A stretch of 64,000 nt of DNA from Musa acuminata AAA Group (Eukaryota; Streptophyta; Magnoliopsida; Zingiberales; Musaceae): positions 24,585,001-24,649,000 of the forward strand of contig NC_088345.1 in the NCBI RefSeq assembly GCF_036884655.1, given 5' to 3'. Positions 23,703-36,115 of this stretch are shown one piece after another. The first letter of the stretch is position 1. The number at the start of each line of letters is the position of its first letter. Both the position numbers and the translations under genes were made by a program. Under the pieces are notes generated by a model. It worked only from the letters and a program-made list of their open reading frames with translations, ran no database searches and was not told the DNA's origin.

Positions 23703-25847
23703 GACCCGCCCTCTTCAAATCAGCCTTGTCCTCAAGGCTGAGATTCCATGAACTCAGGGAACCGAGTCTTCAGTTCCTCATATGATTCCCATGTGGCATC
23801 TTCAAGTGGTAGATTATTCCAATGCACTAGTACTTTAGTAGAGGGATGTCGGCGACGCATCACGATCCTGCGATCGAGGATGGCTTGTGGTTGGGCTTGA
23901 ATAACTCCATCCTCACTTGTGTTGGGTAGTTGGATCTGGGGTGACTCATGTTCTCCCAACTTGGGCTTTAGGCATGATACGTGGAAGACAGGGTGAATTT
24001 TGGCATCCTCAGGTAATTTAAGTTTGTACGCCATGGCTCCAATATGCTCTGTGATATGATAGGGCCCATAAAAATGTGGGGATAGCTTCATGGAGGCTCG
24101 AGTGTTGATGGAGAATTGCTTGTATAGTTGTAGGCGAAGATAAACCCAATCTCCCACTGAAAATTCTCTTTCACTTCATCGTGTGTCGGCTTGCTGCTTC
24201 ATTCTAGCTTGAGCGGTAGAGAGATTATCTTCTAACAGTTGTAAGAGTTTGTCCCTATCAATCAATTCTTAGTCAACCTAATCTACCTTGGTCGAGCCAA
24301 TTACATACTTTGGAATCACAAGGGCTGGTCGACCATACAATGCTTCATAAGGGGCACATTTTGTAGATGAATGATATGTAGTATTATGCCACCATTCGGC
24401 CTAGGGAAGCCATTTCGCCCACTCTTTTGGTCGGTCGCTAGTGAAACACCGGAGGTACGTCTCTAAGCACCTATTTACCACCTCTGTTTGGCCGTCAGTT
24501 TGTGGATGATACGCTATGCTCATCTTGAGTTTGGTGCCTTGTAACTAAAATAAATTGGTCTAAAATTTACTAGTGAAGATCCTGTCATGATCACTTACGA
24601 TGGACCTTAGCATCCCATGCAGTTTAACAATATTTTCTATGAAAATCTGGGCAATACTAGCAATAGTGTAGGGATTTCTCACAGCACAAAAATGAGCATA
24701 TTTCGTAAGTAGATCAACCACCACGAGAATCGTGCTTTTACCTTTGGAAGATGGCAGCACTTCAATGAAGTCCATGGAGATGTCAGTCCATACTGAGTCT
24801 GGTATGGGTAGTGGTTGTAGCTTCCCTGGATTTGCCACAGTTTCACCCTTGTGCTATTGACATACATCACATTATGCCACATATTCAGCAATAATTTTTT
24901 TCATCCCTCTCCAATAAAAATTTTGCTTCACTTTTTTGTAGGTTCTTAGGAATCCATAGTGCCCTGCTGAAGGTATGGAGTGCATTTCATTCAAGATGAT
25001 TGCGATGCAAGGGGAGTCAGGTATAAGCACAATGCGACCTTTATAGCGTAGATCCCTCGAATCCCAAGTGTAGTGGGCTATTGCACTTGGATCCTCCTCC
25101 AATTTTTTTATGATGTTGCTGATCTCTGGATCCTTCTTCCATTCTTCCCTAATGTCCTCGAGGAGACCAGTGGTAGGAAGGGAGATGGCTGAAACCTTAG
25201 CTTGTTCAAGTAACCGTGAGAGTGCATATGCAACAACGTTTTCTTTCCCCTTTTTGTAAATAATTTCATAATCAAATCCAAGAAGTTTGGTTACCCATTT
25301 TTGCTGCTCTAGGGATGATATCTTTTGTTCCAAAAAGTACTTAAGGCTTTTATGGTCAGTTTTAATTTGAAATCGCCGACTGATCAGGTAGGGTCTCCAC
25401 CTTGTTACTGCGTGTACAATGGCGAGCATCTCCTTATCATATACTGACATGTTTTGATGGGAGGGAGATAATGTCTTGCTAGTGTATGCGAGTGGTCGAC
25501 AATTTTGCATGAGAATGGCTCCAATTTTGACTCTAAATGCATCGGCCTCAATGATGAAGGGTTTATTGAAATCTGGTAGTGCAAGCACCGGCGTCGTTAT
25601 CATGGCTACTTTAAGTTTGTCAAAGGCAGTAGAGGCTTTGTCCGACCATTGGAAAGCATCTTTTTTCAGTAAAGATGTGAGTGGTGCACTGATCTTCCCA
25701 TAGTCCTTATCAAATTTTCGGTAGTAGCCCGTTAGTCCAAGGAACCCCCATTGTAATTTCATGAGTTGGGTCTACCGCCAACTCAAATTTTGTTGGGTCT
25801 ACCGCCACTTCTTCTTCTGATACCAAGAACGTTGCTCTGATACTAGG
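23703..25847 (-). pseudogene. pol: Internal region 2 of G: RNase H, INT and chromodomain only
   Basis: On the minus strand, a 296-codon open stretch (25762-24872) covers RNase H ([26 protein letters not shown]; the usual ADALSR reads AYALSR) and the integrase zinc finger (HSIPSAGHYGF...). It is followed by the integrase core (24838-24560; SMDFIEVLPSSKG, IVSDHDRIF where the usual D-R-D reads D-H-D) and, after breaks, a 141-codon stretch (24157-23732) with SH3-like MKLSPHFYGPYHI and chromodomain VHWNNLPLEDATWES. Everything 5' of RNase H (gag, PR, RT) is deleted: the frame runs into a duplicated GTTGGGTCTACCGCCA motif (25764-25810) and a degenerate PBS (ATACTAGG before the LTR at 25848). It is the complement of internal region 1, which lost INT but kept gag and PR. 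Confidence 0.75.
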
Positions 25848-26241
25848 TATTAGAACCCTTGCAGATTCTAAACTTTGGGTTGATCTCTTTAGGGGATCGG
25901 CCTCCTTGGAACTCTATAGGGGTTCCTCCCTCCAAGTTGCTGCTCAAAGGCTGCAAAAAAGATTCATCTATTGTCTATTAAAAGAGAAGGAATATATGGT
26001 TATTTTTAGGGCTTCTAAACCCTAACTCCTAATATGACTCATACTTAAGACTCTTACTTCTAACCAACTCCTAATAAGACTCATACTTAAGACTCCTATT
26101 CCTTTACAACTCCTTATTCTTCTCTAAGAAATAACCTCCTAACCCTAGCCGACCACTTCACCTCTTTGATAGGGGTGGGCTTAGGTAGGTTTTACATGAA
26201 TGTCTCTCTCAATTAGGACTCTTCTAGCTAGAGTCCTAACG
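25848..26241 (-). repeat. Right (5') LTR of gypsy compound G
   Basis: 394 bp, exactly the length of the left LTR. Both termini are mutated (TATTAG start, CTAACG end), and the target copy GTAAG follows at 26242-26246. Confidence 0.85.
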
Positions 26242-26246
26242 GTAAG

Positions 26247-27904
26247 TTAGAAATAATTTTACAACATTTTAAAACATGCAAGCTAGCAATTTTGAGATGT
26301 TAAAGAAAGCAACTCTTACTTCTTGAAATATACAAGTTTGTAAATTTTGCTAGATGTGCAAGTTAGCATGTTTTGCTTCTTGAGATTGGCAAGATAGCAC
26401 TTCTTTCTCCATGCAATTTCAATCTAGCAAACTTTTCCTTCCTTTGCAGTGTTTAAGCTAGCAATTTTGCTTCTTTTGCAAAGTGCAAGTTTCTAAATTT
26501 TGCAAGATGAGCTAGCAATATTTCTCCCCCTTTGTCAATGTCAAAAAAAGGGAAGAATATAATGTTGTAATTCTTTTCCCCTTACAACAATTTTCAAAGC
26601 ATGACAATGGTAAACAATAAAAATGAATGTGAAAAGATCATATATCATTTTTGACAAGTTTCTTCTTTTGTAAATAGAAAGCATGATAGGAAAATAATCT
26701 TGATTCAAAAAGAAGATTCAAGTCTAAAATTTGAGAAATCAATATCATGATCTGAAAAAGAATGTATAAGGAGAGTTTATGCATTTTTTGCAATTTGGCT
26801 AAATTTAACATTCAAACTAGCAATTTTCTTTCTATCCTTTATTGTAATCAAGGAAGAAGTAGAGTGGAAGAATATAATTTTTACATCAATGCTATACTTA
26901 TAACATGAGGCTTACAATCACAAATACAAAGGAATTTACACATCATGACATGAAAGATAATATCAAATATCATATGAATACAAATAGACATGATTCATTT
27001 TGATATGTATTCTCTTTAATAAAATATAAAAAGTCATTCAAGAATAAAAGTGAGGGATCTTGATTTATATAAAGAAATTATCAAGTTTTGATTCCGAGAA
27101 TTCAAGATCAATCATATAAAGATTTTCCTATAGCAAATAAAGTTATGAGAGAATACAAATGATCTCGATTCATAATAAATCTTAATTTATAAATATCAAG
27201 GAATTAAGATCATGATTTGGATAAAAGTTTATTCAAATTTAAATCATCAAATCATCAAAATCACTTTCATAATTCAAGAGATTCAAAATAATATAAATAG
27301 ATTTATCAATCTCTTATTCGAAACTCAATAAGATAGAAAAAAAATTTCAAGGAAAATGTTTTCCTTTTTATAGTTGTTTCAATTCATATGATTTATTTCA
27401 TATGAGCATGCCTTTGTCATTTATACCAAACAAAAATATGCATCATTTTTAAAACTGAAAAAGCTACTTTCATTATGGTAAAAATCGATAATCCATAAAT
27501 CGTAAGAATCATTATGCATAATTTCAAAAGATAAACTAATTAAGCATGATCTCAAATCATCATTACTTTAGGCATGATATTAAAACATGATTTCAAGATT
27601 TCAAGATATAACATGCACAATTCATATTAAGCTTGATATCAAACATCTTAACATTTTCATTAAAACATCAAGATACATATTATTTCTTCTTAAAAGCATA
27701 CATAGGATTATCATTACATTTAAATCAAACATTTTATTCCTTTATCATAAAACATGCAATTTTTATGATCATTACTAGAAGGATAAGCATGATTTCAATT
27801 TTTTTTACATTTTCATTACATTATTAAACATGTAATTTTTAAAATAATTTTTTAAACTAAATTAACAATAACTCATGAAAAGCATTATGTAATTTCAAAG
27901 TAAA
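26247..27904 (-). other. 3' noncoding region of SIRE element F (proximal part)
   Basis: Very AT-rich (roughly 1.65 kb), no gene. On the minus strand it carries GACAAAGGGGGAGAAA (about 26520-26540), the SIRE internal polypurine-like motif, and many CAAGCTAGCA / TTTGCTAGCTTG-like repeats (26275-26520). It lies directly downstream of the gag remnant, where pol should be. Confidence 0.6.
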
Positions 27905-28835
27905 CTAAATGAGTTTTTTTTGAGTTGTTTATCTCATTGACGAGAGTCACCAAAGCAAAGTTCGCCACTTCGTCTTTATCGATTTGCTCCTCGTCTTCGG
28001 ATGCATTTGTTTCATCCTAAGTTACTTTGAATGCTCTTTTCTTCTTATTTTTAAGTTTACTTTTATTTTTTAATTCTTATTTAATGAACATTTTTAAATT
28101 TCATAGTAAGGAGTTCAAGTTCACCATCACTTGAGCTTATGCTCGAGTGATCTTCGATTGTTCTTAGTCTGAAATCCTTCCTATTCTTTGGAAGGTTGTT
28201 CTCAAGTTCGATTTGTGCCAATTAATCATTTCGTAGGTCATTAAAGACCCGATAAGTTTTTTGATCAAAAAAGTATTCAAAATTTTTTATTCTTGAATAG
28301 CCGTTACTTTCGAATTCTAATTTTTAGAAAGTGTACGTAAAACTTTACTAACAAGTTCAAATTTTGAAAAAGTTTTATCACAAGCTTTTAAACTATTGAT
28401 GACATTCGTAAAACGGGTATACATGTCAATAATGGTTTCACTCTGCTTCATTCGAAATAGTTCAAAATCGTGCATCAAAAAGTTACTTATTGAATCTTTA
28501 ACTTTGCTAGTGCCTTCATGTGTGATTTCAAGAGTATGACATATATCGTGCACAGTTTTGCAAATAGAAACATGATTAAATTTATTTTTGTCTAAAGAGT
28601 AAAAAAAAGCATTCATAGCTTTCGCATTTAAAGAAAAAGTCTTCTTTTCCAAATCATTCCAATAGTTCATTGGAAGAGAAGACCTTTGAAATCCATTTTC
28701 GATAATATTTCATAAATCGAAATTTCAACAAAAGCAAGAAAACTCTTATTCAAGTTTTCAATATGTGTACTCCACCCCATTGAACAAGGGAGAAAGAATG
28801 AGAGAATGACCCTCTTGAAAGCCAAAAAGAGCCAT
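27905..28835 (-). pseudogene. gag: Gag of SIRE element F, decayed
   Basis: The minus-strand ATG at 28835 gives MALFGFQEGHSLILSPLFNG, matching the SIRE Gag start (EGHSI...PPLFNG). A 117-codon clean stretch (28670-28317) aligns with the UBN2-type Gag core (LNAKAMNAFFYSLDKN; ITHEGTSKVKDS; FELFRMKQSETI). The C-terminal part (to about 27905) keeps LPKNRKD, SSDGELELL and ASEDEEQIDKDEVANFAL but has stops and frameshifts and lacks the first CCHC knuckle. The second knuckle and pol are absent. No function is expected. Confidence 0.75.
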
Positions 28836-28871
28836 TTCTCTTTGGTGTTAAACCAAATGAAAAATACGTAG

Positions 28872-28883
28872 CTCTGATACCAA
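28872..28883 (-). other. PBS of SIRE element F
   Basis: CTCTGATACCA on the plus strand reads TGGTATCAGAG on the minus strand, one base beyond the LTR end; it is complementary to initiator-Met tRNA. Confidence 0.8.
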
Positions 28884-28884
28884 C

Positions 28885-30492
28885 TATTAGGAATGAGTTG
28901 GCACTAAGAGGGGAGGGGGGGGTGGGGGGGGATTGAATTAGTGCAGTGGTAAAATTACGGATTCAAATTGTTTCATTTCGATTAAACTCGATTCTGACAA
29001 AAATCATTTGTAAATATCTTAACTTGAAAGATGTTCGTAAATGTATTGAAAGCAGTAAGCAAGTAACATGGTTTATAGGTAAAGGAAATTGCTCAAGACA
29101 AAATGCAAACTAGATTTTATAGTAATTCGGTCGTCGTGACCTACATCCACTCCACTGATTCCTCCTACATCGAGGCCACCTGCATCCATTTTTAATATTC
29201 TTTTAATAGACAAAGATCAACTTCCTTTTTACAAATTGATTCTCTTTTTACCTGATTTAGGAAATAACCCATACACCCCTCTTTCACAAAGTTTCCCTCG
29301 TACTCTCCCTTAGAATGGTCTCTAAACTTTAGGAGGAGGGACTATATACTTTATAAGGGATTTCAACTCTAGAAACATAGAGTTTTTGTTCATTTTTCTT
29401 ACTACTCTATGTAGGAATAGCTAGGGTATTTATAGACCCCAAATGACTTCAAAAATGGAGCCAAAATTCAAATCCCCTAAAATTTCAGGGTACGTGCGGT
29501 ACCACCGCCTGCACTGGGCGATACCACCACCTGTAGCCTAAGACTGGGTGGTACCACCACTCAGTCTAGTGGTATCACTGCCTAAAAGAGTTTGTCTAGG
29601 TGGTACCACCGCCCAGACTAGCGGTACCACTACCTAACATAGTCTCGAAGACTATACCACGATGGTTTCACCTGTTTGGTCACTATTTGGGCCTTTCTGT
29701 TGGCCCAATATAATCCAAACTTGGCCCAACTATCCCCTAATTAGGTTAGCCCAATTCGAATCCTAATTATATGCTAAGTATAAATTTTAAGATATTTACT
29801 AAGCTAAACAAAATCCGTAAGTCTAGGTTTCTTCCAGTGATCTTCCGGCGAACTTCCGACAATCTCTCGGCAATATTCTAATGGACTCCCAACAAGCTCT
29901 TGGACTTCACGATGATCTTCTTAGTGAGTTCCAATGAGCTTCTTTAGCAAGCTCTTGGACTTTTCGGTCAATTACGACAAAACTTCCGATGAACGTTTGG
30001 ACTTCCGATGAACTCTTGAACTCCAACAAAATCATGTTCTTAACTCTGGGACTTCATTTTTCTTTATGCCTTACTATCGTAGTTAATCTTGCATATATAA
30101 AATACACTTCAATTTAGATAATTATTACTAACCATGAATCATGTTGTCTGACATGTCATTAGTTCATCGACGCTTCATCCGATTCTTTGGTGCATCGTCC
30201 TCTCTTGCAGCCATTGCATAATCGGCCAATTGACCTCCGTAACTCTAATATCCTTAGCACAATATCCGCTCTTATTAGCTTGATACTCAAAACCATGGCC
30301 TAAAGCCTTCTATCGATACATCCACCGATTCTTCGCACGACGTCCAATCTTCTGACATGTTTCTTCGGCCCAACATAATTCTTTCTACTTTAAATGTCTC
30401 TTCCTAATCGAAGCATCCTGCGTCACTCAAAACATAGATCAAATCATAAACATTTATCAATTTGTTTCATTATCAAAATACGAGATTCAACA
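28885..30492 (-). repeat. 5' LTR of SIRE element F
   Basis: The minus strand begins TGTTGAATCTCG (at 30492) and ends near CCTAATA (28885; TGTTAG mutated to TATTAG on the plus strand). It is 1608 bp, longer than the 1283-1497 bp of the other SIRE LTRs. It has a TATAAATA box at 29427-29434 (minus). Upstream of that is an array of GGTGGTACCACC-type palindromes (29490-29640), the same design as the GC-rich array in SIRE A. A G-rich tract (28905-28932) sits near the LTR end. Confidence 0.82.
29427..29434 (-). promoter_or_regulatory. TATA box of SIRE F 5' LTR
   Basis: TATAAATA followed by CCC on the minus strand, in the same place relative to the palindrome array as in SIRE A and B. It is the likely core promoter of the LTR. 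Confidence 0.65.
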
Positions 30493-31094
<602 letters not shown>

Positions 31095-32374
31095 TGTTGG
31101 GAAATCTTGGGGGTGACATCACATGCGCAGCGGAAGAACAAGAAAACAAAAATCCCCAATCCCCAAAGAGATGTTTATCGTTGTGCGAAGATTGGTGCAC
31201 AAAATCCGCAAAACTAAAAAACTGCATATAGAGTAGATTGTGTTACCTAGGGAGATCGTATATCCCTATTTCCTTGCAGATCTTTAAGAGAGGGTGAAGA
31301 AGGTCAAGCGTCCTCCTCTCTAGCAATGATCCACACAGTAGGGCTGTGATGACGCTCCTCAAAACTCCAAGCCTGCTCTGAGGTGGAGAGGGGAAGGAGA
31401 ATAGAAGAGGCAAGCAAAGGCTCTAGCCTATGAGACTCTGAATCCCTCCTATTTATAAAGGTCCCTTATCAAACCCTAATGGGTCCTCCCCTAATAGGTA
31501 TTGGATCTGCAATCCAATAACCCAAGCCTTTTAGATTATTGGATCTCTATCTAATAATCTCTCATGGGCTATTATTTGATCTTGTCCATGGGATCCAATA
31601 ATTCAGGGGCTTATTGGATATCCAATAAGACAAGGGCTCTGTCGGATATCTCATATCCGAACCTCTACTCATCGTTGTCACGCCCCTCAAAAATATCAAT
31701 AATATTAAAAATTTCATCATAAACCAATCCAGGATCTAAACTAACATTTGAGGACACTGAAAAATATTATATCAAATTCACATCTATAAAACTTGTGAAG
31801 TTTATAATCATATATCATATCACTCGATAATTTACATTTATGACAACCCAAGCCAACTTAACAAACATGAACAACATTTATAAGTTCACAAGCTAAATAG
31901 TTTATATAATCAAAACTCTAACCATTACTTCCACAAATTCATATCATCATAAACTAAACTTAACATCCCAAAATTCCAAATGAGAGAAGTCGTTTAATAC
32001 TTTTACAAGGTATATCCATTTCGGTTTATCGACAACATTTCATTACATACAAAATATGCTTATACAACAATAACATAATAACCAACAAGACTTGCCCATG
32101 ATTCTGAATAGCTTTCCACTACCTCAGCCCAATACAAACATCTCAAAGAGTGACAAGCTGACCTGAAAGATTTTATATAACAACGAAGTGAGCTAAAAAC
32201 AACTCAGCAAGTGACAAAGCATATTCAGAACAAAAGGAACGGTTTCAAACAAGTAAGATATCATAATGCAAGGCAGAATACAAGATTTCTCAAGGATACC
32301 ATCTCATTACATACAAAATCATATGTGTCATGTCATTCAAAACCTATTTGGTTCATAACAGATGGAGCATAGAG

Positions 32375-32590
32375 TAATTGGAGCATATCAATAGCGTATG
32401 AAATGTTCCGAAGCATATCAACTACATATGGAACATTTCGAAGCATAACAATAGCAAATGAAACATTTCGGAGCATATCAAATGCGTATGAAATGTTTCG
32501 GAGCATATCAATGATAAATGAAACATTTCATAACATATCAATGTCGTATGGACCATTTCGGAGCATTTTAAAGAACGAATACGAAACAGA
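32375..32590 (-). repeat. 30-bp minisatellite in the minus-strand Tekay-type solo LTR (about 7 units)
   Basis: Units GGAGCATATCAAT(N)GCGTATG...AAATGTTTC are the reverse complement of the array in solo LTR H, with about half the unit number. Confidence 0.8.
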
Positions 32591-33869
32591 AGCTCAATCG
32601 TTGAATTGACATTATTGCATTCATTTCATTCTTAGCTAAAGCATATATAAAAACACATAACCAAAGCTCTGGATACCATATCAAACATACAGAAGGTGAA
32701 GTGGGACCATAACATAATATGGTACATCCATTTCTGAATGACCACCAAACATAAGTCTCCCACGTTTGGGGGCTCCATCCACCCACGTCTGAGTGAAGTC
32801 ATAAGAGCCGGTAGAGTATCACAGGCTCTATGCATAAGTCCCTTCAACATTTCTGGCAAAGGTTCACAATATCCCACAAACACCCGAGTACAAAAGGATA
32901 GTATAAACAATGAATAGCACATATCGGAAGCACACGCGGGACAACAAAACATACATGTGCCTTTACGAGTCAATACGAAGTAAGCAATAATCTTTCACAA
33001 TTGTATTCAGATTTGAAAGGAAATGAAAGCAAGAGCATTCAAGGATTCCAAGCAATCATATATAACTCAATTCAAATAAGAAGGTTAGATGAATTCAATG
33101 TCCAAAGGAATGAAACTGGAATAGGCACATATAGAAAGCAAATGCGGAATAATGGGATATATATATGCCTATATGAGTCAATACGATATAGCATAAACGT
33201 TACACAATAGTTTTCAAGAATGCAAATAATTTTAAGGACACGAGCATTCAAGAATTCAAAATAGTAATATAAAACTCAATTAAACAAGAAAGCTAAATGA
33301 AATCAATTTCCAAAGGAATGAAACCAGAATATGTGAAATCGACCAAAGCTCGATTTCTAGTAGAATTCAAGAGGCACATTGAACAAATGATTCAAACTAT
33401 CAATTGTGCTCCAATATACTCAAGAAAGCTATCAAAAGAAAGGTTTATGAGTGTATATTCTGATCAAATAAGTTTTGTCCAAATCAGAGGTCAATACATG
33501 AAGTTATAATCATAACAAGGTAGAAAGGTCAGAATCTCAAAAGTTTCACAAATTTGGATCGATACATCTAAACAGGAGATGTATCAAATGCAAGGCTAGA
33601 ACAATTCAAAGTTCCTTATATTCAAAGCAAATGTAGACATAAAATTGCAGTAAGGAAAGATCATGACACTTACAATAGGAAAGATTAGAAAGCTTGCAAT
33701 AGGAAGGATCATAACACTTGCAATAGGAAAGATAAGAACACTTGCACGAGGAAGATCATAATACTTGCAATAAGAAAAATTAAAATAATTACAGGAGAAA
33801 CGATCGGGAAACTTGCCTTTTGAAGGTTTCGATCCAAAGATTCGAAGAAGGTGTTAGCCCAAATCCTTC

Positions 33870-35330
33870 TACTTTTCGTCCGTGTCCTCTCCCTGTTTCG
33901 TGTTCTACATGTCTTCTCTTTTTCCTCCACAACTGTAGCTCATGCAGAATATAGAGGTATAGTCACTTGCTCTCTTTTACTCTCATTCCTTTGTTTTCTT
34001 TTTTTCAAACGCAGCTATCGCAGCCATCACCGCTACCACTACCACAGTCGTAGCCACGATCGCCCCTTCCGTCACAACCGCAGCCCCTTCCACTGTACTA
34101 CTTCCTTCCTCCCTTCTTTCGTTCCTACTTTTTTCTTTCCCAGACACAGCTGCCGCAGACGCAGCCGCCACCACCGCAACCGCAACCTCTTCTTCTTGCC
34201 CTTTCCTTTCTCTCTTTCTCAAAAGCAGCTGCTGCAGCCACCACCGCTACCGCAGCCAACGTCGCAGCTACAGCTGCAGTTGCAGCTACGGCCACAGCCA
34301 CCACAGCCGTAGCCTCTTCCTCCTCCCCTGCTCTGTTTCCTCTCCTTCTCTTCCAACTGCAGTTGCCACTACCGTAGCTGCCTCTCCTTCTCCTCTTCCT
34401 CTCTTCTTCCCTTTTCCTTTCTCTTCTTCTTTCTTTCCTTCTCTTCTTTCCCAACTGCACTGCTGCAGTCGCAGCCTCAGCCACGGCCGCAGCCACTTCT
34501 TCCTCCCCTACTCATCTTCCTCTCCTTCTTCTCTTCTAGCTGCAACTGCCATCGCCGCAGCCGCAGCCCCTTCTTCCCCTTCTCTTCTTCTTCTCCTTCC
34601 CTTCTTCCTTCCTCTTCCTCTTTCCTTGCCACAGCTGCGGCTACCACAGCCACAGTCACAGCTGCTTCTTTCCCTTCTCCTTCCTTTCTTCTTCTTCTCT
34701 TCTTCCTCTCCTTCTCTTCCAGCTGCAGCTGCCACCGCCACAGCCTCAGCTCCTCCATTCCCTTCTCTTCTTCTTCTCCTCTTCTTCTTCCCTCCTCCTC
34801 CCCGGCATCACACACACCCTCTCCTCTATTTCCTCTGCAGGAAACAGAGGTATCACAACCTCTTCTCCTGCTTCCTCTTCTTCTTCTCTTCCTCTTCTTC
34901 TTCTTCTCCTATTCGAACGTCCCACACCTCTCCTCTGTTTCCACCTGCAGGAAACAGAGGTGCTGTAGCCCTAGCTGCTGCCACCTCTCACTCCTCTCCC
35001 TCTTCCCTATCTTTTCCCTCTTCTTCTCCTTCTCTTCTTCTCCTCTTCCCTTTTCATCCCTAACGCCACACACCTCCTCGCTGTGCAGGTGGAAACAGAG
35101 TTGCTGCAGCCCTAGCTGCTGCCACCTCTCACTCCTCTCCCTCTTCCCTCTCTTTTCCCTCTTCTTCTCCTTCTCTTCTTCTCCTCTTCCCTTTTCATCC
35201 CTAACACGACACTCCTCCTCGCTGCAGCCTTACCGCAGCTATCCTCCTCTCTTCTTCTTCTTCTTCTTCTTCTTCTTCTTCTTCTTCTCTTCTCCCTCTT
35301 CTTCCTCTCTTCTTCTCCCCGTAGTGTGAG
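33870..35330 (-). repeat. CT/GA-rich low-complexity expansion with GCAGCC blocks in the Tekay-type LTR
   Basis: About 1.4 kb of CTTCTTC/TCCTCTTCC runs interspersed with CCGCAGCC-type trinucleotide blocks. It occupies the position where the other Tekay LTRs have only a 40-60 bp GAA run (12924-12973; 19635-19697). A unit of about 140 bp, with CTAGCTGCTGCCACCTCTCA and TTTTCATCCCTAAC, is tandemly duplicated (about 34930-35075 and 35085-35220). Long open frames on both strands here are composition artefacts. Confidence 0.85.
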
Positions 35331-36101
35331 AGGCAGTGGGATAAAACCGAAATTTTCAGTTTTCTTTATTTTTTTTCTTTTTGCAACTTAATAGTTTAGT
35401 CCTTGAAATTTCTATATTTATATATAGGTCCTCCAAATTACATATAAATCCTTATTGATAAATTTTCAAAAGTGAGGGATATTACAATCGCAATGCCTAC
35501 CATATGTTTGTGACCCTCTAAGCTCAATATCGAGTTGGCCATGAGTCATACTTATCAGAACTCTTTCTAACTCAGTGACTTATTATCTCTGTAATAATTT
35601 AGTTGACTCATTGACTACGGACGTACTAGGCCACTACGCCATAGTCCCCAAACGATACAGGGGAATCCAATCCATTGGACCTGTTTATCCTCAGTTACCA
35701 TGTACCCATAGTCCCTCATTAATCTAATATTCTAGAAATTGTATATCGAGCATGGTGCTGTCAGACCCATATGGTTTCTACTCGAGTCTCGTTCTAATCG
35801 GATTCTCTTGGAGAACTCTTTCTCTCTCAACCCGAATGACCCTAGCCTGGGATTTATCTGAGCAAAAACCTATGACTGGGATTATTTAGGATATGTATTT
35901 AAAGGAAATCGATCTCATTTTCGTGATCTCATCACGATCCGATTCCCATTGCACAAATCCAAGGACATCACAATATATATATACATATATGCAATAGTTA
36001 TAAAGTGATATATGCTAAAATATAATAAGCAAAAAGATTCAGTATCAAGTCACATGTGTCATCACTCACGTGATTGGCTTGCTGGGCACCTATGACTAGC
36101 A

Positions 36102-36115
36102 ATCTTTCACTTGAC
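36102..36115 (-). other. Polypurine-like tract of copia element E
   Basis: On the minus strand GTCAAGTGAAAGATT joins the pol stop (36116-36118) to the LTR start at 36101. It is the presumed plus-strand primer, with the usual G run degraded. Confidence 0.55.

Larger units (their letters stand above)
418..26241 (-). mobile_element. Chained Ty3/gypsy compound G: three LTRs and two internal regions, TSD GTAAG
   Basis: GTAAG at 413-417 and again at 26242-26246 flanks the whole unit. Outer LTRs are 418-811 and 25848-26241, both 394 bp. A third LTR in the same orientation lies between them, split by element J into 8141-8220 and 23387-23702. Internal region 1 is 812-8140 and internal region 2 is 23703-25847. 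Both are minus-strand chromovirus remnants with different deletions. The simplest reading is a chain formed by recombination or template switching between related elements and carrying a single target duplication. The right terminus reads CTAACG instead of CTAACA, and the right LTR starts TATTAG instead of TGTTAG. Confidence 0.75.
1..30492 (-). mobile_element. SIRE/Maximus-type Ty1/copia element F, gag-only, interrupted by a gypsy compound
   Basis: Read on the minus strand the element runs from a 5' LTR (28885-30492) through a PBS (28872-28883), a decayed gag (27905-28835) and an AT-rich 3' region (26247-27904, continuing at 157-417) to a polypurine tract and a partial 3' LTR (1-156) that leaves the window. 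The two halves of the 3' region are separated by the gypsy compound 418-26241, which is bounded on both sides by GTAAG. No protease, integrase, RT or RNase H remains, and gag runs straight into the 3' region, so this is a gag-only deletion derivative. The 3' region resembles that of the intact SIRE copy at 60802-61911, including a GACAAAGGGGGAGAA-like motif. Confidence 0.8.
31676..35486 (-). mobile_element. Solo LTR of a Tekay-type gypsy, 3.8 kb, TSD ATCGT/ATCGC
   Basis: The minus strand starts TGTAATATCCCTCAC (35486) and ends GAGGGGCGTGACA (31676). Flanks ATCGT (31671-31675) and ATCGC (35487-35491) differ at one base. It shares with solo LTR H the 30-bp minisatellite, the GGGAGACTTATG block (about 32750) and the cytosolic-style leader CCTTTACGAG repeats (32960; 33170). 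It is the longest Tekay-type LTR here because of a roughly 1.4-kb CT-rich expansion (33870-35330). Confidence 0.85.
31095..36101 (-). repeat. 3' LTR of copia element E, interrupted by a solo LTR
   Basis: TGTTGGGAAATCTTGG at 31095 (plus) is the LTR end, and TGCTAGTCATAGG (minus, from 36101) is its start. Without the insert (31676-35486 plus one target copy) it is about 1.2 kb. A minus-strand TATAAAT box lies at 31450-31457. The LTR reads on across the insertion: ...CTACTC-ATCG at 31675 joins CAATGCCTACC at 35491. Confidence 0.75.

Noticed and set aside
33850..35070. Several open frames of 70-150 codons rich in Ser/Pro/Leu or Arg/Glu/Gly
   Set aside because: Low-complexity CT-rich LTR expansion; frames exist on both strands and have no conserved motif.
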